This document shows positions 1 to 6,406 of a DNA stretch of 11,362 nucleotides, one piece after another. The position numbers were made by a program, and so were the translations under genes. The stretch spans positions 1 through 11,362 of the forward strand of contig CALDWC010000185.1 of NCBI GenBank assembly GCA_937923945.1, written 5' to 3'. Positions within the stretch are counted from its first letter, which is position 1, and each line of letters begins with the position of its first letter. The notes below the pieces were generated by a model that searched no databases, was not told where the DNA came from, and worked only from the letters and a program-made list of their open reading frames with translations. Origin of the DNA: an uncultured Treponema sp. GTDB taxonomy: Bacteria; Spirochaetota; Spirochaetia; Treponematales; Treponemataceae.

Positions 1-81
1 ACAAAAAATGCTATAAAACTTAAATTTTATGGGCAATACTACTTGCAATTTTCAAATTTTAAAAAAAATTTACGAAACGGC

Positions 82-110
82 TTGACTTTTTATCCGGTGC
101 TTGATATAAT
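82..110 (+). promoter_or_regulatory. Strong sigma70-type promoter for tRNA-Lys and efp
   Basis: A TTGACT box (82-87), a 17-nt spacer and a perfect TATAAT box (105-110) are seen. The start of transcription should fall near 117, about 18 nt before the tRNA. A run of A and T at about 55-73 lies just upstream of the -35 box and could act as an UP element, as expected for a stable-RNA promoter. The first 80 bases hold no gene I can support; they are AT-rich with no open frame of note. Confidence 0.85.
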
Positions 111-134
111 ACTAATATTCACTTATGTGATTTT

Positions 135-207
135 GGGCCATTAGCTCAGCTGGTAGAGCAACAGACTCTTAATCTGTGGGTCGCAGGTTCGATCCCTGCA
201 TGGCTCA
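135..207 (+). tRNA. tRNA-Lys (anticodon CTT)
   Basis: A full cloverleaf can be folded. The 7-bp acceptor stem is 135-141 with 200-206 and has one G-U pair; the discriminator A is 207. The D-arm is of the usual AGCTCAGCTGGTAGAGC type. A 5-bp anticodon stem closes the loop CTCTTAA, giving anticodon CTT at 168-170, which reads lysine AAG codons. The T stem is 183-187 with 195-199 and encloses TTCGATC. The CCA end is not encoded (207 is followed by AAC), so a CCA-adding enzyme must supply it. Only 14 nt separate the tRNA from the efp start, with no terminator, so the two are probably cotranscribed. Confidence 0.97.
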
Positions 208-221
208 AACTCGGAGGATTT

Positions 222-785
222 ATGGTACGTGGCGGCGATATCGCGAAAGGTACGGTTTTATTATCAAAAGGCACCCCTTATTTAGTTGTTGAACGGGAGT
301 TTGTCAGTCCCGGCAAAGGGTCAGCATTTGCGCGCGTCAAAATGAAAAGTTTGCGAGACGGTTCCGTTTTAACGCAAACAATCAAAACTGCCGATATGGT
401 TGAAGACGCGGTTGTTGACACTCATAAAGGACAATATCAATATGCAGACGGCGAATCATTTATGTTTATGGATGTAGAGACGTTTGAACAAATTGCGGTT
501 CCGAATGATATAATCGGCGACAAAAAATTTTATTTGCGTGAAGGTGATGAATACGAAATTTTAGTGTGGGAAAATGATCCGATTGATGTGAAAATCCCGC
601 CGAAGATGATTTTTGTCGTTGAACAAAGCGAAAACTATATTAAAGGCGACACCGTATCAGGTGCGACGAAACCCGTTGTAACGGAAACCGGTTTAACCGT
701 ACGCGTTCCCCTCTTTATCAAACAAGGAGAACGGATTTTAGTGAACACGGAAACCAACGAATATCAAGAACGCGTCAATAACTAA
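222..785 (+). CDS. efp: Translation elongation factor P
   Basis: EF-P enters stalled ribosomes between the P and E sites and stimulates peptide bond formation at polyproline stretches. The 187-residue length is normal for the family and covers the N-terminal KOW-like domain and two OB-fold domains. The tip loop reads SPGKGSAF, with Lys32 at the position of E. coli Lys34, the residue modified with beta-lysine by EpmA in bacteria that have that pathway; whether it is modified here cannot be seen. The C-terminal part has the expected GATKPVVTETGL and VPLFIKQGERILVNT segments. The ATG has a good GGAGG site at 213-217. The gene sits directly behind tRNA-Lys under the same promoter and ends before a strong terminator. 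The MVRGGDI opening fits what I recall of treponemal EF-P. Confidence 0.97.
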   Translation: MVRGGDIAKGTVLLSKGTPYLVVEREFVSPGKGSAFARVKMKSLRDGSVLTQTIKTADMVEDAVVDTHKGQYQYADGESFMFMDVETFEQIAVPNDIIGDKKFYLREGDEYEILVWENDPIDVKIPPKMIFVVEQSENYIKGDTVSGATKPVVTETGLTVRVPLFIKQGERILVNTETNEYQERVNN

Positions 786-801
786 ATTTACGCGATTTCG
801 G

Positions 802-839
802 AAAAAGGCTTTGTATAATATTATGCAAAGCCTTTTTTT
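802..839 (+). terminator. Rho-independent terminator after efp
   Basis: An almost perfect inverted repeat pairs 802-818 with 821-837 (17 pairs, one of them G-U); its closest pairs would open to give a workable loop. The core is AGGCTTTG/CAAAGCCT and it is followed by a run of T up to 839. The matching A-run on the left means it could also stop transcription coming from the other side, but no gene there needs this. Confidence 0.93.
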
Positions 840-884
840 GTTTTAAAGTACCGATAATTTTCGATAAAACGCGCCTGGGACTTC

Positions 885-913
885 TTGCACTTTGGTTTTA
901 TATTCGATATGAT
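885..913 (+). promoter_or_regulatory. Sigma70-type promoter of the HD-domain gene, -10 box 6 nt from the ATG
   Basis: TTGCAC (885-890), a 17-nt spacer and TATGAT (908-913) are seen. The next six bases (914-919) lead directly to ATG at 920, so the expected transcription start is the A of the start codon or very close to it. No Shine-Dalgarno sequence lies before the ATG. The placement therefore suggests a leaderless mRNA. It is the same geometry as at cheA in this window. Confidence 0.7.
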
Positions 914-919
914 AGCATC

Positions 920-1495
920 ATGATACCGACAAAAGAACAAGCTATGACTTTATTGGAAAGCGGTTTTTTAAAAAATCCCGGAAAATGGAAAAATCATTCG
1001 ATTATCACCGCTAAATGTGCGTATAAAGTTGCAAGTCGCTGTCCGCACTTAAACGCCGAAAAGGCGTATATTTTCGGTTTACTTCACGATATCGGAAGGC
1101 AAGATGGGGTTTCATGCTTTGCACACATTATACGGGGATACGACTTCCTTATCGCATTGCAGTACGACGAAGCGGCGCAGATATGCATCACTCACTCATT
1201 TCCCATTAAAAATATTGAACATTACATAGGCGAAAGGGATGTAAGCGATAGCGACTTGAAGCGTACGGCGGAATTATTACAAGTGTTTACATATACCGAT
1301 TACGATAGGCTCATTCAGTTATGCGACAGCCTCGCCCTTCCGGATCATTCTACGGATATTATTACACGGATGACCGATGTGAAAACGCGATACGGCGCAT
1401 ATCCGCAGGAAAAGTGGGATAAAAATCTTGAGCTAAAATCCTATTTTGAACGCATCACGCAGCTTGATATGGATAATCTCGACATTCACTTGTAA
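920..1495 (+). CDS. HD-domain metal-dependent phosphohydrolase family protein
   Basis: This 191-residue protein has the residues of an HD-superfamily metal site in order: His26, the His56-Asp57 pair in the segment FGLLHDIGRQDG, probable extra ligands His69 and His92, and Asp136 in the segment DRLIQLCDSLAL. HD proteins hydrolyse phosphoester bonds in nucleotides or related molecules; the substrate cannot be told from the sequence, and the closest-looking group is small stand-alone HDIG proteins. There is no signal peptide or membrane segment, so it should be cytosolic. The ATG at 920 is chosen because the promoter -10 box ends at 913 and no better start with a ribosome binding site follows. 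The gene stands alone between the efp terminator and a convergent spacer. The same frame stays open for 36 more codons after the stop (see the spacer entry). Confidence 0.85.
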   Translation: MIPTKEQAMTLLESGFLKNPGKWKNHSIITAKCAYKVASRCPHLNAEKAYIFGLLHDIGRQDGVSCFAHIIRGYDFLIALQYDEAAQICITHSFPIKNIEHYIGERDVSDSDLKRTAELLQVFTYTDYDRLIQLCDSLALPDHSTDIITRMTDVKTRYGAYPQEKWDKNLELKSYFERITQLDMDNLDIHL

Positions 1496-1729
1496 AATTT
1501 TATTGCCGCATACGCCGCAAGACATTCTCTTAAAGAAACGCTGATTAAAGACTTGATGCCGGTTTTTAAGGTCATGAAAGACCACCGTAATTCTCGATTG
1601 AATTAATCAGTGCTCACCTTTCGCCTACAAAGCCTTACCGTATACAGCTACCCGTTTTACAGGCGAAAAGCTGCAAATGCAAGCAACACAAAAGATAGAC
1701 ATTCGCATCGACGGATTTCGTCAAGGGTA
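1496..1729. other. Convergent intergenic spacer with repeat, hairpins and coding-like traces
   Basis: These 234 bp lie between the ends of the HD gene (plus) and the GH57-like gene (minus). They hold a copy of the palindromic repeat (1588-1613), a 42-bp structured insertion before it (1549-1590), and a 10-bp stem with one G-U pair formed by 1617-1626 and 1661-1670 around a 34-nt loop. No typical T-tailed terminator is visible for either gene. Two stretches read like protein on the plus strand: 1496-1606 is open in the HD gene's frame up to a TAA, and about 1602-1729 is open in another frame. Both lack starts and ribosome binding sites, so they may be remnants or chance. Confidence 0.5.
1588..1613 (+). 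repeat. Palindromic intergenic repeat, copy 1 (interrupted form)
   Basis: These 26 bases match the reverse complement of 11314-11339 exactly. The right side also matches the plus strand of the second copy: 1601-1621 agrees with 11335-11355 at 20 of 21 positions. A left arm (1539-1548, CGCTGATTAA) that pairs with 1603-1612 apart from one G-T pair lies 42 bp further away than in copy 2, as if the palindrome had been opened by an insertion. Confidence 0.75.
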
Positions 1730-3550
1730 CTATCGCTTGATTCTTTCCGTATGCACGGTGATCAGTTTTTCGGATTCACCGTTTGCCTGCAAAGCGAGCT
1801 TCCAGTAAAGATAGAGTTTTGCACCGATGATGTTTTCGGCTTTATCCCGCACCGGCAATAATTTCAAATGAATATTCTCGTTCGCTGAAATACTAATTTT
1901 TGTTTTTCCTTCCGCATCGTTTAATTGCAGCCAAGTAATATTTTCAGTTGCAGTACTTTCAATGCCGGTTTCCCGCTTTGTATTTTGGGCATACACCATC
2001 ATAGAAGGAACAGTATTTCCCGATTTTCCCAGCGCGATATCCAAGCAAGAAACAAAAAAAGAAACGATTGGATTCGTGCCTTCATTTTTGACAATATACT
2101 GCACGCTGATTAAATCGCCGTTAAAAGTAAAATTCTTTTTTAGGCTGAGCGGGTTTTGATCAAACAGGTATACAGCTTTTAACAGAAGTGTCTTTTTAAG
2201 AACCGAACATTTTACTGTTTGATAAAAAACATTTCCTAAACAAGCTTTCGGCGGAGCATCAAAAATAGTTTTTATTTCATCATCGTGGGCAAAATAATCA
2301 ACAAACAAAACAGCTTCGGCAAAAGGCAACGCACAGTAATTTTTATTCGCCGGTAAAAAATCATACTCAACAATTTTTCCGCCGATTGAATCAATATACG
2401 CATTTAAATTTTTAGTTTGCGAAATATAATCCCCTACCCCATCCAGATTAAAATCAAAGGCTACCAACGAATCAGTAAACTTCGAATCACGAGAAGCTTT
2501 TTCGGCAAGTAAAAGATTTTTATAAAAGTCGAAAATCAAAGAGCGGTTTTCAATCGGCTGCAACGCACCTTTTAAAAAGAATACCGCATTTTGCGCTCTC
2601 CACAAATACTGTGAAGCGGATAACTTCCGTTGTTTGTCCCCACGTATTTGATTGATTAAAACCGAAACGTACACCACTTTTTTGTACATTTTATAAGCAA
2701 ACGTATGTTTTAAAATAAGTTTTTTCACCGAAGAATTTTGTATACCCGCTTCCGTGACGATGTTCGGTTCAATGAAAGATACCGGAAAAATTTTTTTATC
2801 TTTTAAGCTCCGGCTAATCGTCGTAATTTCACTATTTTCATTCGCCGAAGCAACTTCAATAAACTCATCAAGCCACGATTTTCCATCATTCCGCTCACTT
2901 GCAAGGATTTTTGATAATTCCATGTAAGGGAGAAAAATAACGGCAATCACACTTTCGGAATCAGCTTCGTACCGTTGGATCAGTCGTTGATAAAACTCAT
3001 GCGGAGTTTCTGTTATTTCGCAATGCTGCATATACGGTACGGCAGTGATTACCTTTCCCGCTTCTTCCATGCAAATCGGTGAAAAGGGCGAAAGTGCATG
3101 CCGCAAAAAAAGCCTACTGTCAAGCAAGCAATAATCAACGGTACCGCTTTTTTTCAATGCGGTAACCAGCGAAGAATTCCATGCCGAAAACGGTAAAAAC
3201 ACCGATTTTGACCGTATCGAAAAAAGTTTCCGCAACGCGGTAACATACATATCAATTTGACTGACAATGTCAACCGAACTCAAAAGAGGAAAAAGCGGTG
3301 AATAATAGGCACCGCCGATAAGATCGACTTGTTCTTTTTCTACTAATTCTTTGATAATATCATAAAACGCCTGATCTTTATTTTGGAGCATCTGCAAAAA
3401 ACTACCGGTTAAATGAACGGAAACAGGCACTTTTGTTGCATAAAGATTTGAAAAAAAAGTATTATATGCATTTGTATTTGCCTTACTTTCGTTTTCGATT
3501 GAAAGATTTCCTAAAATAGTCGAAAAACAAATCGATATCTTTTTATTCAA
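1730..3550 (-). CDS. GH57 / 4-alpha-glucanotransferase-like protein without catalytic residues
   Basis: The fold signature is that of GH57 4-alpha-glucanotransferases (Thermococcus litoralis type). It has an N-terminal beta/alpha barrel, a helical middle part (the YLWRAQNAVFFLKGALQP stretch corresponds to the AQCNDAYWHG region) and a C-terminal beta-sandwich of DUF1926 type, opening with AFDFNLDGVGDY and NAYIDSIGGKIVEYDF. By-eye alignment to the family from memory shows loss of the active site. The HQP motif is gone while LGN remains (residues 13-15). The nucleophile block WLTERVW reads FLPFSAW, with Phe at about 121 in place of Glu. The acid/base block DDGEKFG reads LPYMELS. It is therefore probably a binding or structural protein, not an enzyme. 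The 606-residue length fits an intact protein, not a decaying gene. I chose TTG at 3550 because GGAG (3557-3560) lies 6 nt before it; a TTG at 3562 lacks such a site. There is no signal peptide. Confidence 0.75.
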   Translation of the reverse strand: MNKKISICFSTILGNLSIENESKANTNAYNTFFSNLYATKVPVSVHLTGSFLQMLQNKDQAFYDIIKELVEKEQVDLIGGAYYSPLFPLLSSVDIVSQIDMYVTALRKLFSIRSKSVFLPFSAWNSSLVTALKKSGTVDYCLLDSRLFLRHALSPFSPICMEEAGKVITAVPYMQHCEITETPHEFYQRLIQRYEADSESVIAVIFLPYMELSKILASERNDGKSWLDEFIEVASANENSEITTISRSLKDKKIFPVSFIEPNIVTEAGIQNSSVKKLILKHTFAYKMYKKVVYVSVLINQIRGDKQRKLSASQYLWRAQNAVFFLKGALQPIENRSLIFDFYKNLLLAEKASRDSKFTDSLVAFDFNLDGVGDYISQTKNLNAYIDSIGGKIVEYDFLPANKNYCALPFAEAVLFVDYFAHDDEIKTIFDAPPKACLGNVFYQTVKCSVLKKTLLLKAVYLFDQNPLSLKKNFTFNGDLISVQYIVKNEGTNPIVSFFVSCLDIALGKSGNTVPSMMVYAQNTKRETGIESTATENITWLQLNDAEGKTKISISANENIHLKLLPVRDKAENIIGAKLYLYWKLALQANGESEKLITVHTERIKR

Positions 3551-3582
3551 AATCAACTCCAATTACCATGCGATTATTTTCT

Positions 3583-3611
3583 ATTATATACTATAATCGT
3601 AAAAATTTCTA
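3583..3611 (-). promoter_or_regulatory. Probable sigma70-type promoter of the GH57-like gene
   Basis: On the minus strand, TAGAAA (3606-3611), a 17-nt spacer and a perfect TATAAT (3583-3588) are seen in the 100-bp gap after rlmN. Transcription would start near 3576, giving a leader of about 26 nt with the GGAG ribosome binding site. No clear terminator separates rlmN from this promoter, so some readthrough from upstream is possible. Confidence 0.6.
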
Positions 3612-3650
3612 TTCATCGCTAAAAAAAATAAAATAATTATCGAACGAGCG

Positions 3651-4727
3651 TTAATTTTTATTAGGCGGTAGCTTGACCTTTCCCAGTTGCCCACAGGCTC
3701 CTAAAATATCGGCACCGTGTTCCCCTCGCCGCGTTACATTGATACCCGCCTTTTTTAATTCCGATTCAAACTGACGTAGTTCTTTTTCGCTCGGACTTTC
3801 AAAGTCAAGCTCGGGAATTTTATTCCATGGAATGATATTCACATGAGCGTTTAAATCACGAGCAAAGACGACTACTTCAGCGGAAAATCGGCGACTCGTG
3901 TTAACCTCATGCATCAATGCAAGCTCAAGCGTAATCCGGCGTTTCGTAATTTGTGAAAACTGCTGCAATGTTTTTTTTAACGCAGGCAGCGGATTCGTTT
4001 CAGTAATCGGCATCAACGTTTTTCGCAAAGCTTCGTTCGCAGTCGTCAACGAAACCGCAAGGCGCACTTCCGGCAATACGTTGCCGAGTTGTTCAATTCC
4101 CGCAATCACGCCTGCAGTTGAAATCGTAATCCGCCGCTTTGAAAAATTTCTCCCTTGCGGATGCGAAAAAATTTTGATTGCTTTTTCCACCTGCGGCAAA
4201 TTCAAAAGCGGCTCACCCATCCCCATAAACACAATATTGTCAATTGTGCCGCTCATTTTTTCCAGCAAAAAAAACTGCTCGACTATTTCCGCCGCAATTA
4301 AATTTCGCGCAAAACCGAGCGAACCCGTTTTACAAAACCGGCATCCGAGCGGACAGCCGACTTGGCTTGAAATACAGGCGGTTTTCCGTCCCTGTTTGTC
4401 GGTAAGTAAAACCGCTTCAATTACATTTTTATCAAAAAGTTCGAGCGAAATTTTTTTTGTTCCGTCATTGTCAGTTTCGGTTTCACGTATTTTTGTACAA
4501 GAAGTAAAAAAATTATCCTGTAAAAACGTGCGCTCATCCAAACGCAATGTGGTAAAATCACGAATATCAAAAATTCCCTTTGAAATATTTTTAAAAATTT
4601 CACGGCACTTGAATGCTTTAAACTGCGGTAATACAAGTGTAAGTTCTTCCGGCAAAAAACCGCCGAGACATCGTTTTTCATACTCGCCGACGGTAGTCGA
4701 AAATAAATCGATAGTTGTTTTTTCCAT
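3651..4727 (-). CDS. rlmN: Dual-specificity 23S rRNA/tRNA adenine-C2 methyltransferase RlmN
   Basis: RlmN is a radical-SAM enzyme that methylates C2 of A2503 in 23S rRNA and, in E. coli, A37 of some tRNAs. The CxxxCxxC cluster motif is Cys125, Cys129 and Cys132 (QVGCPLGCRFCKTG). The two cysteines of its ping-pong mechanism are visible: Cys118 in TACISSQVGC and Cys345 in the C-terminal GACGQL. The GMGEPLLN motif and the RITISTAGV and LAVSLTTAN strands agree with the family, as does the 358-residue length. The start lies 5 nt after the TPR gene's stop and has no good Shine-Dalgarno sequence, so translation may depend on coupling with that gene. Function is near certain; the RlmN assignment over Cfr rests on context and on the ordinary housekeeping look. 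Confidence 0.94.
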   Translation of the reverse strand: MEKTTIDLFSTTVGEYEKRCLGGFLPEELTLVLPQFKAFKCREIFKNISKGIFDIRDFTTLRLDERTFLQDNFFTSCTKIRETETDNDGTKKISLELFDKNVIEAVLLTDKQGRKTACISSQVGCPLGCRFCKTGSLGFARNLIAAEIVEQFFLLEKMSGTIDNIVFMGMGEPLLNLPQVEKAIKIFSHPQGRNFSKRRITISTAGVIAGIEQLGNVLPEVRLAVSLTTANEALRKTLMPITETNPLPALKKTLQQFSQITKRRITLELALMHEVNTSRRFSAEVVVFARDLNAHVNIIPWNKIPELDFESPSEKELRQFESELKKAGINVTRRGEHGADILGACGQLGKVKLPPNKN

Positions 4728-4732
4728 AAGTT

Positions 4733-5953
4733 TTAGCTGAAGGGTAAAGGCTGATTTTCAATACGGAGTCGGTGATATAAATCCGAAATATAGGAACTAC
4801 GAATGTCAAACTTGCGGAATCGCTCCAATACTTCCAAAGCTTTATCTCGTTCCCCCGTTTTTATATAGCAATTTGCCAATTCCAAATAAATGCGGTAGTT
4901 TTTTTTGTCCTGCGTTAAAAGATACTGCAAGTTCGCAATCGCTTCCTCGTATAAACCCCTTTCCTTTTTCAAAATCGCAAGTCCCAACGCCGCATAGCTA
5001 TCATAGGCAATATCCAATGCCATGTTATACGTCCGTTCAGCTTCATCAAAATCACCGATATTTCGGTACGCATCACCGAGACGAGTTAAAATTACTTTGT
5101 TTTGCGGTTCCAGCGCTAAAATTTTTTTCCAGTAAATAATAGACCGATCATGGCGCCCCAAACCTCGGTAACAATCGGCAATCCCGAACAGCGCGTAAAA
5201 ATTATCCGCTTCTTGATCGATTGCTTTAAGAAAATACGGCAACGCTTTTTCAAAGTTTTTCAGTTTGCGATAACAATTTCCAATCGAAGTTAAAATACGG
5301 ATATCAACACGGTGTACCGAAAGCTCCACTACCCGCTGCCAATACGCCAAAGCTTCTCGATATTTTTTAAAATCGTAGTATAAATGCCCCAAACCGGTTA
5401 ACGCATACATATTGTCGGCACTCAAACCCAATACCTTTTGATAGAGCTTTTTTGCTTCATCAAAATTAGCATTTTTACGATAAGTATCGGCAATTCGCGT
5501 CAAAACAGCAATGTTGGTATCATCCACCTTTAAATACCGCTGCCAAATTTCAATTGCTTTTTCATAATCGTGGAGAATTTTATAACAATCGGCAAGTCCG
5601 AACAACGCATAGTTATTCGTCGGATGGTAGTGCAAACATTCTTTGTAATAATCGATTGCAATTTCGGTTTTCTTTTCTTTCCGTGCGGCATCACCCAAGC
5701 CGACTAAGGCGTAGTTATTATGTGGATCCAAATCTAAAATACGCAAAAATTCAACGACTGCATTTTTAGTGTCGTGCTCTTTTAAAAAAGCATAGCCCTG
5801 TTTTGAAATTTCCGATATTTTTTCCAACAAGCGTTCTTCGTCACTTTTTTCGGTGTCGGATTTATTATTAATCGAAAAATCAAAAACCACGTCCAATTCA
5901 GGCAAATCTGGTTCAAGATTTTCGTCTTGCAATCCTTCTCGATTTTTTAGCAC
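4733..5953 (-). CDS. TPR-repeat protein
   Basis: This 406-residue protein consists almost wholly of tetratricopeptide repeats from about residue 50 to 380, roughly ten units of 34 residues, which form superhelical scaffolds for protein binding. The first 45 residues are acidic and look unstructured (ENLEPDLPELDVVFDF). No signal peptide or membrane segment is seen, so a cytosolic adaptor is likely; the partner is unknown. Residues 115-319 fall into three double-TPR units (see findings). The start is GTG, overlapping the end of the preceding small gene by 7 nt, with GAGG placed 7 nt before it, so the two are translationally coupled. rlmN follows 5 nt after the stop. Confidence 0.88.
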   Translation of the reverse strand: MLKNREGLQDENLEPDLPELDVVFDFSINNKSDTEKSDEERLLEKISEISKQGYAFLKEHDTKNAVVEFLRILDLDPHNNYALVGLGDAARKEKKTEIAIDYYKECLHYHPTNNYALFGLADCYKILHDYEKAIEIWQRYLKVDDTNIAVLTRIADTYRKNANFDEAKKLYQKVLGLSADNMYALTGLGHLYYDFKKYREALAYWQRVVELSVHRVDIRILTSIGNCYRKLKNFEKALPYFLKAIDQEADNFYALFGIADCYRGLGRHDRSIIYWKKILALEPQNKVILTRLGDAYRNIGDFDEAERTYNMALDIAYDSYAALGLAILKKERGLYEEAIANLQYLLTQDKKNYRIYLELANCYIKTGERDKALEVLERFRKFDIRSSYISDLYHRLRIENQPLPFS

Positions 5954-6255
5954 TGCTTTTCCTCATTCATCATAACCTGTATCACATGAGCAATATCTTG
6001 AACGATCAGAGCAACATTGTGGTGATTATGTGCCAGCTTATAATACTTCAAAGCCGTCAATGTATCGTTTTTTTTATAGTAAAAGTCTCCAACCCGAGTT
6101 AATCCGTCAGAATATCCGGTGGCGGTAAAAATCTTCGCCGCCATAGCAATGTTTCCGCTATTAAAAAATTCATTTCCCTTGCGGTTTAGCACACTTTTTT
6201 GTTCAGCAGAAAGCTGCGGCGATTTCGTCGTTTTTAGAAAAAAATTATCACTCAT
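5947..6255 (-). CDS. Small TPR-like protein of unknown function
   Basis: This is about 102 residues from the ATG at 6255. The segments QKSVLNRKGNEFFNSGNIAMAAKIF and GLTRVGDFYYKKNDTLTALKYYKLA look like two TPR-type helical hairpins; the rest is not recognised. It overlaps the next TPR gene by 7 nt, so the pair is probably made together and may act together. The start is uncertain. The ATG at 6255 has no clear ribosome binding site; in-frame alternatives are ATG 6267, GTG 6279 and TTG 6309. The TTG start would add a hydrophobic stretch (STLLCVFILMVHF) that could pass for a membrane anchor, but that stretch overlaps a likely promoter, so I prefer the short form. Confidence 0.65.
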   Translation of the reverse strand: MSDNFFLKTTKSPQLSAEQKSVLNRKGNEFFNSGNIAMAAKIFTATGYSDGLTRVGDFYYKKNDTLTALKYYKLAHNHHNVALIVQDIAHVIQVMMNEEKQC

Positions 6256-6286
6256 AAAATGTACCATCAAGATAAACACACATAAC

Positions 6287-6316
6287 AGTGTACTCACATA
6301 AGGGAACAACGTTCAA
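6287..6316 (-). promoter_or_regulatory. Possible promoter of the TPR/rlmN gene group
   Basis: On the minus strand, TTGAAC (6311-6316), an 18-nt spacer and TACACT (6287-6292, 4 of 6 consensus bases) are seen. Transcription would start near 6280, just downstream of the cheY terminator region. The match is only fair, but some promoter is needed here because a hairpin closes the che cluster. Confidence 0.35.
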
Positions 6317-6367
6317 AAAGCGTTTTTAACCATTAAAATATCGGTACATCAACAAACAGAAAATAAT

Positions 6368-6390
6368 GCCGATCTTTCTAAAAGACCGGC
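6368..6390 (-). terminator. Hairpin terminator after cheY
   Basis: A 10-bp stem (6368-6377 with 6381-6390, one G-U pair) with a 3-nt loop begins 17 nt after the cheY stop. On the minus strand it reads GCCGGTCTTT-TAG-AAAGATCGGC and is followed by a T-rich but interrupted tail (ATTATTTTCTGTTTG). The stem is strong and the tail imperfect, so termination may be partial. Confidence 0.7.
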
Positions 6391-6406
6391 AAAAAATAGC
6401 AATATG

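Noticed and set aside
3898..4740. 280-codon open frame on the plus strand opposite rlmN
   Set aside because: It is antisense to a well-supported radical-SAM gene, has Ser/Phe/Cys-rich composition with no recognisable domain, and has no ribosome binding site. It is a shadow of rlmN codon usage.
6256..6309. Hydrophobic N-terminal extension (TTG start) of the small TPR-like protein as a membrane anchor
   Set aside because: It starts at TTG with no ribosome binding site and overlaps the likely promoter; kept only as an alternative start.
6304..6314. GAAC-N3-GTTC as a LexA-type operator
   Set aside because: The Gram-positive LexA box needs four bases between the half-sites and flanking C/G; here there are three, and no SOS gene follows.
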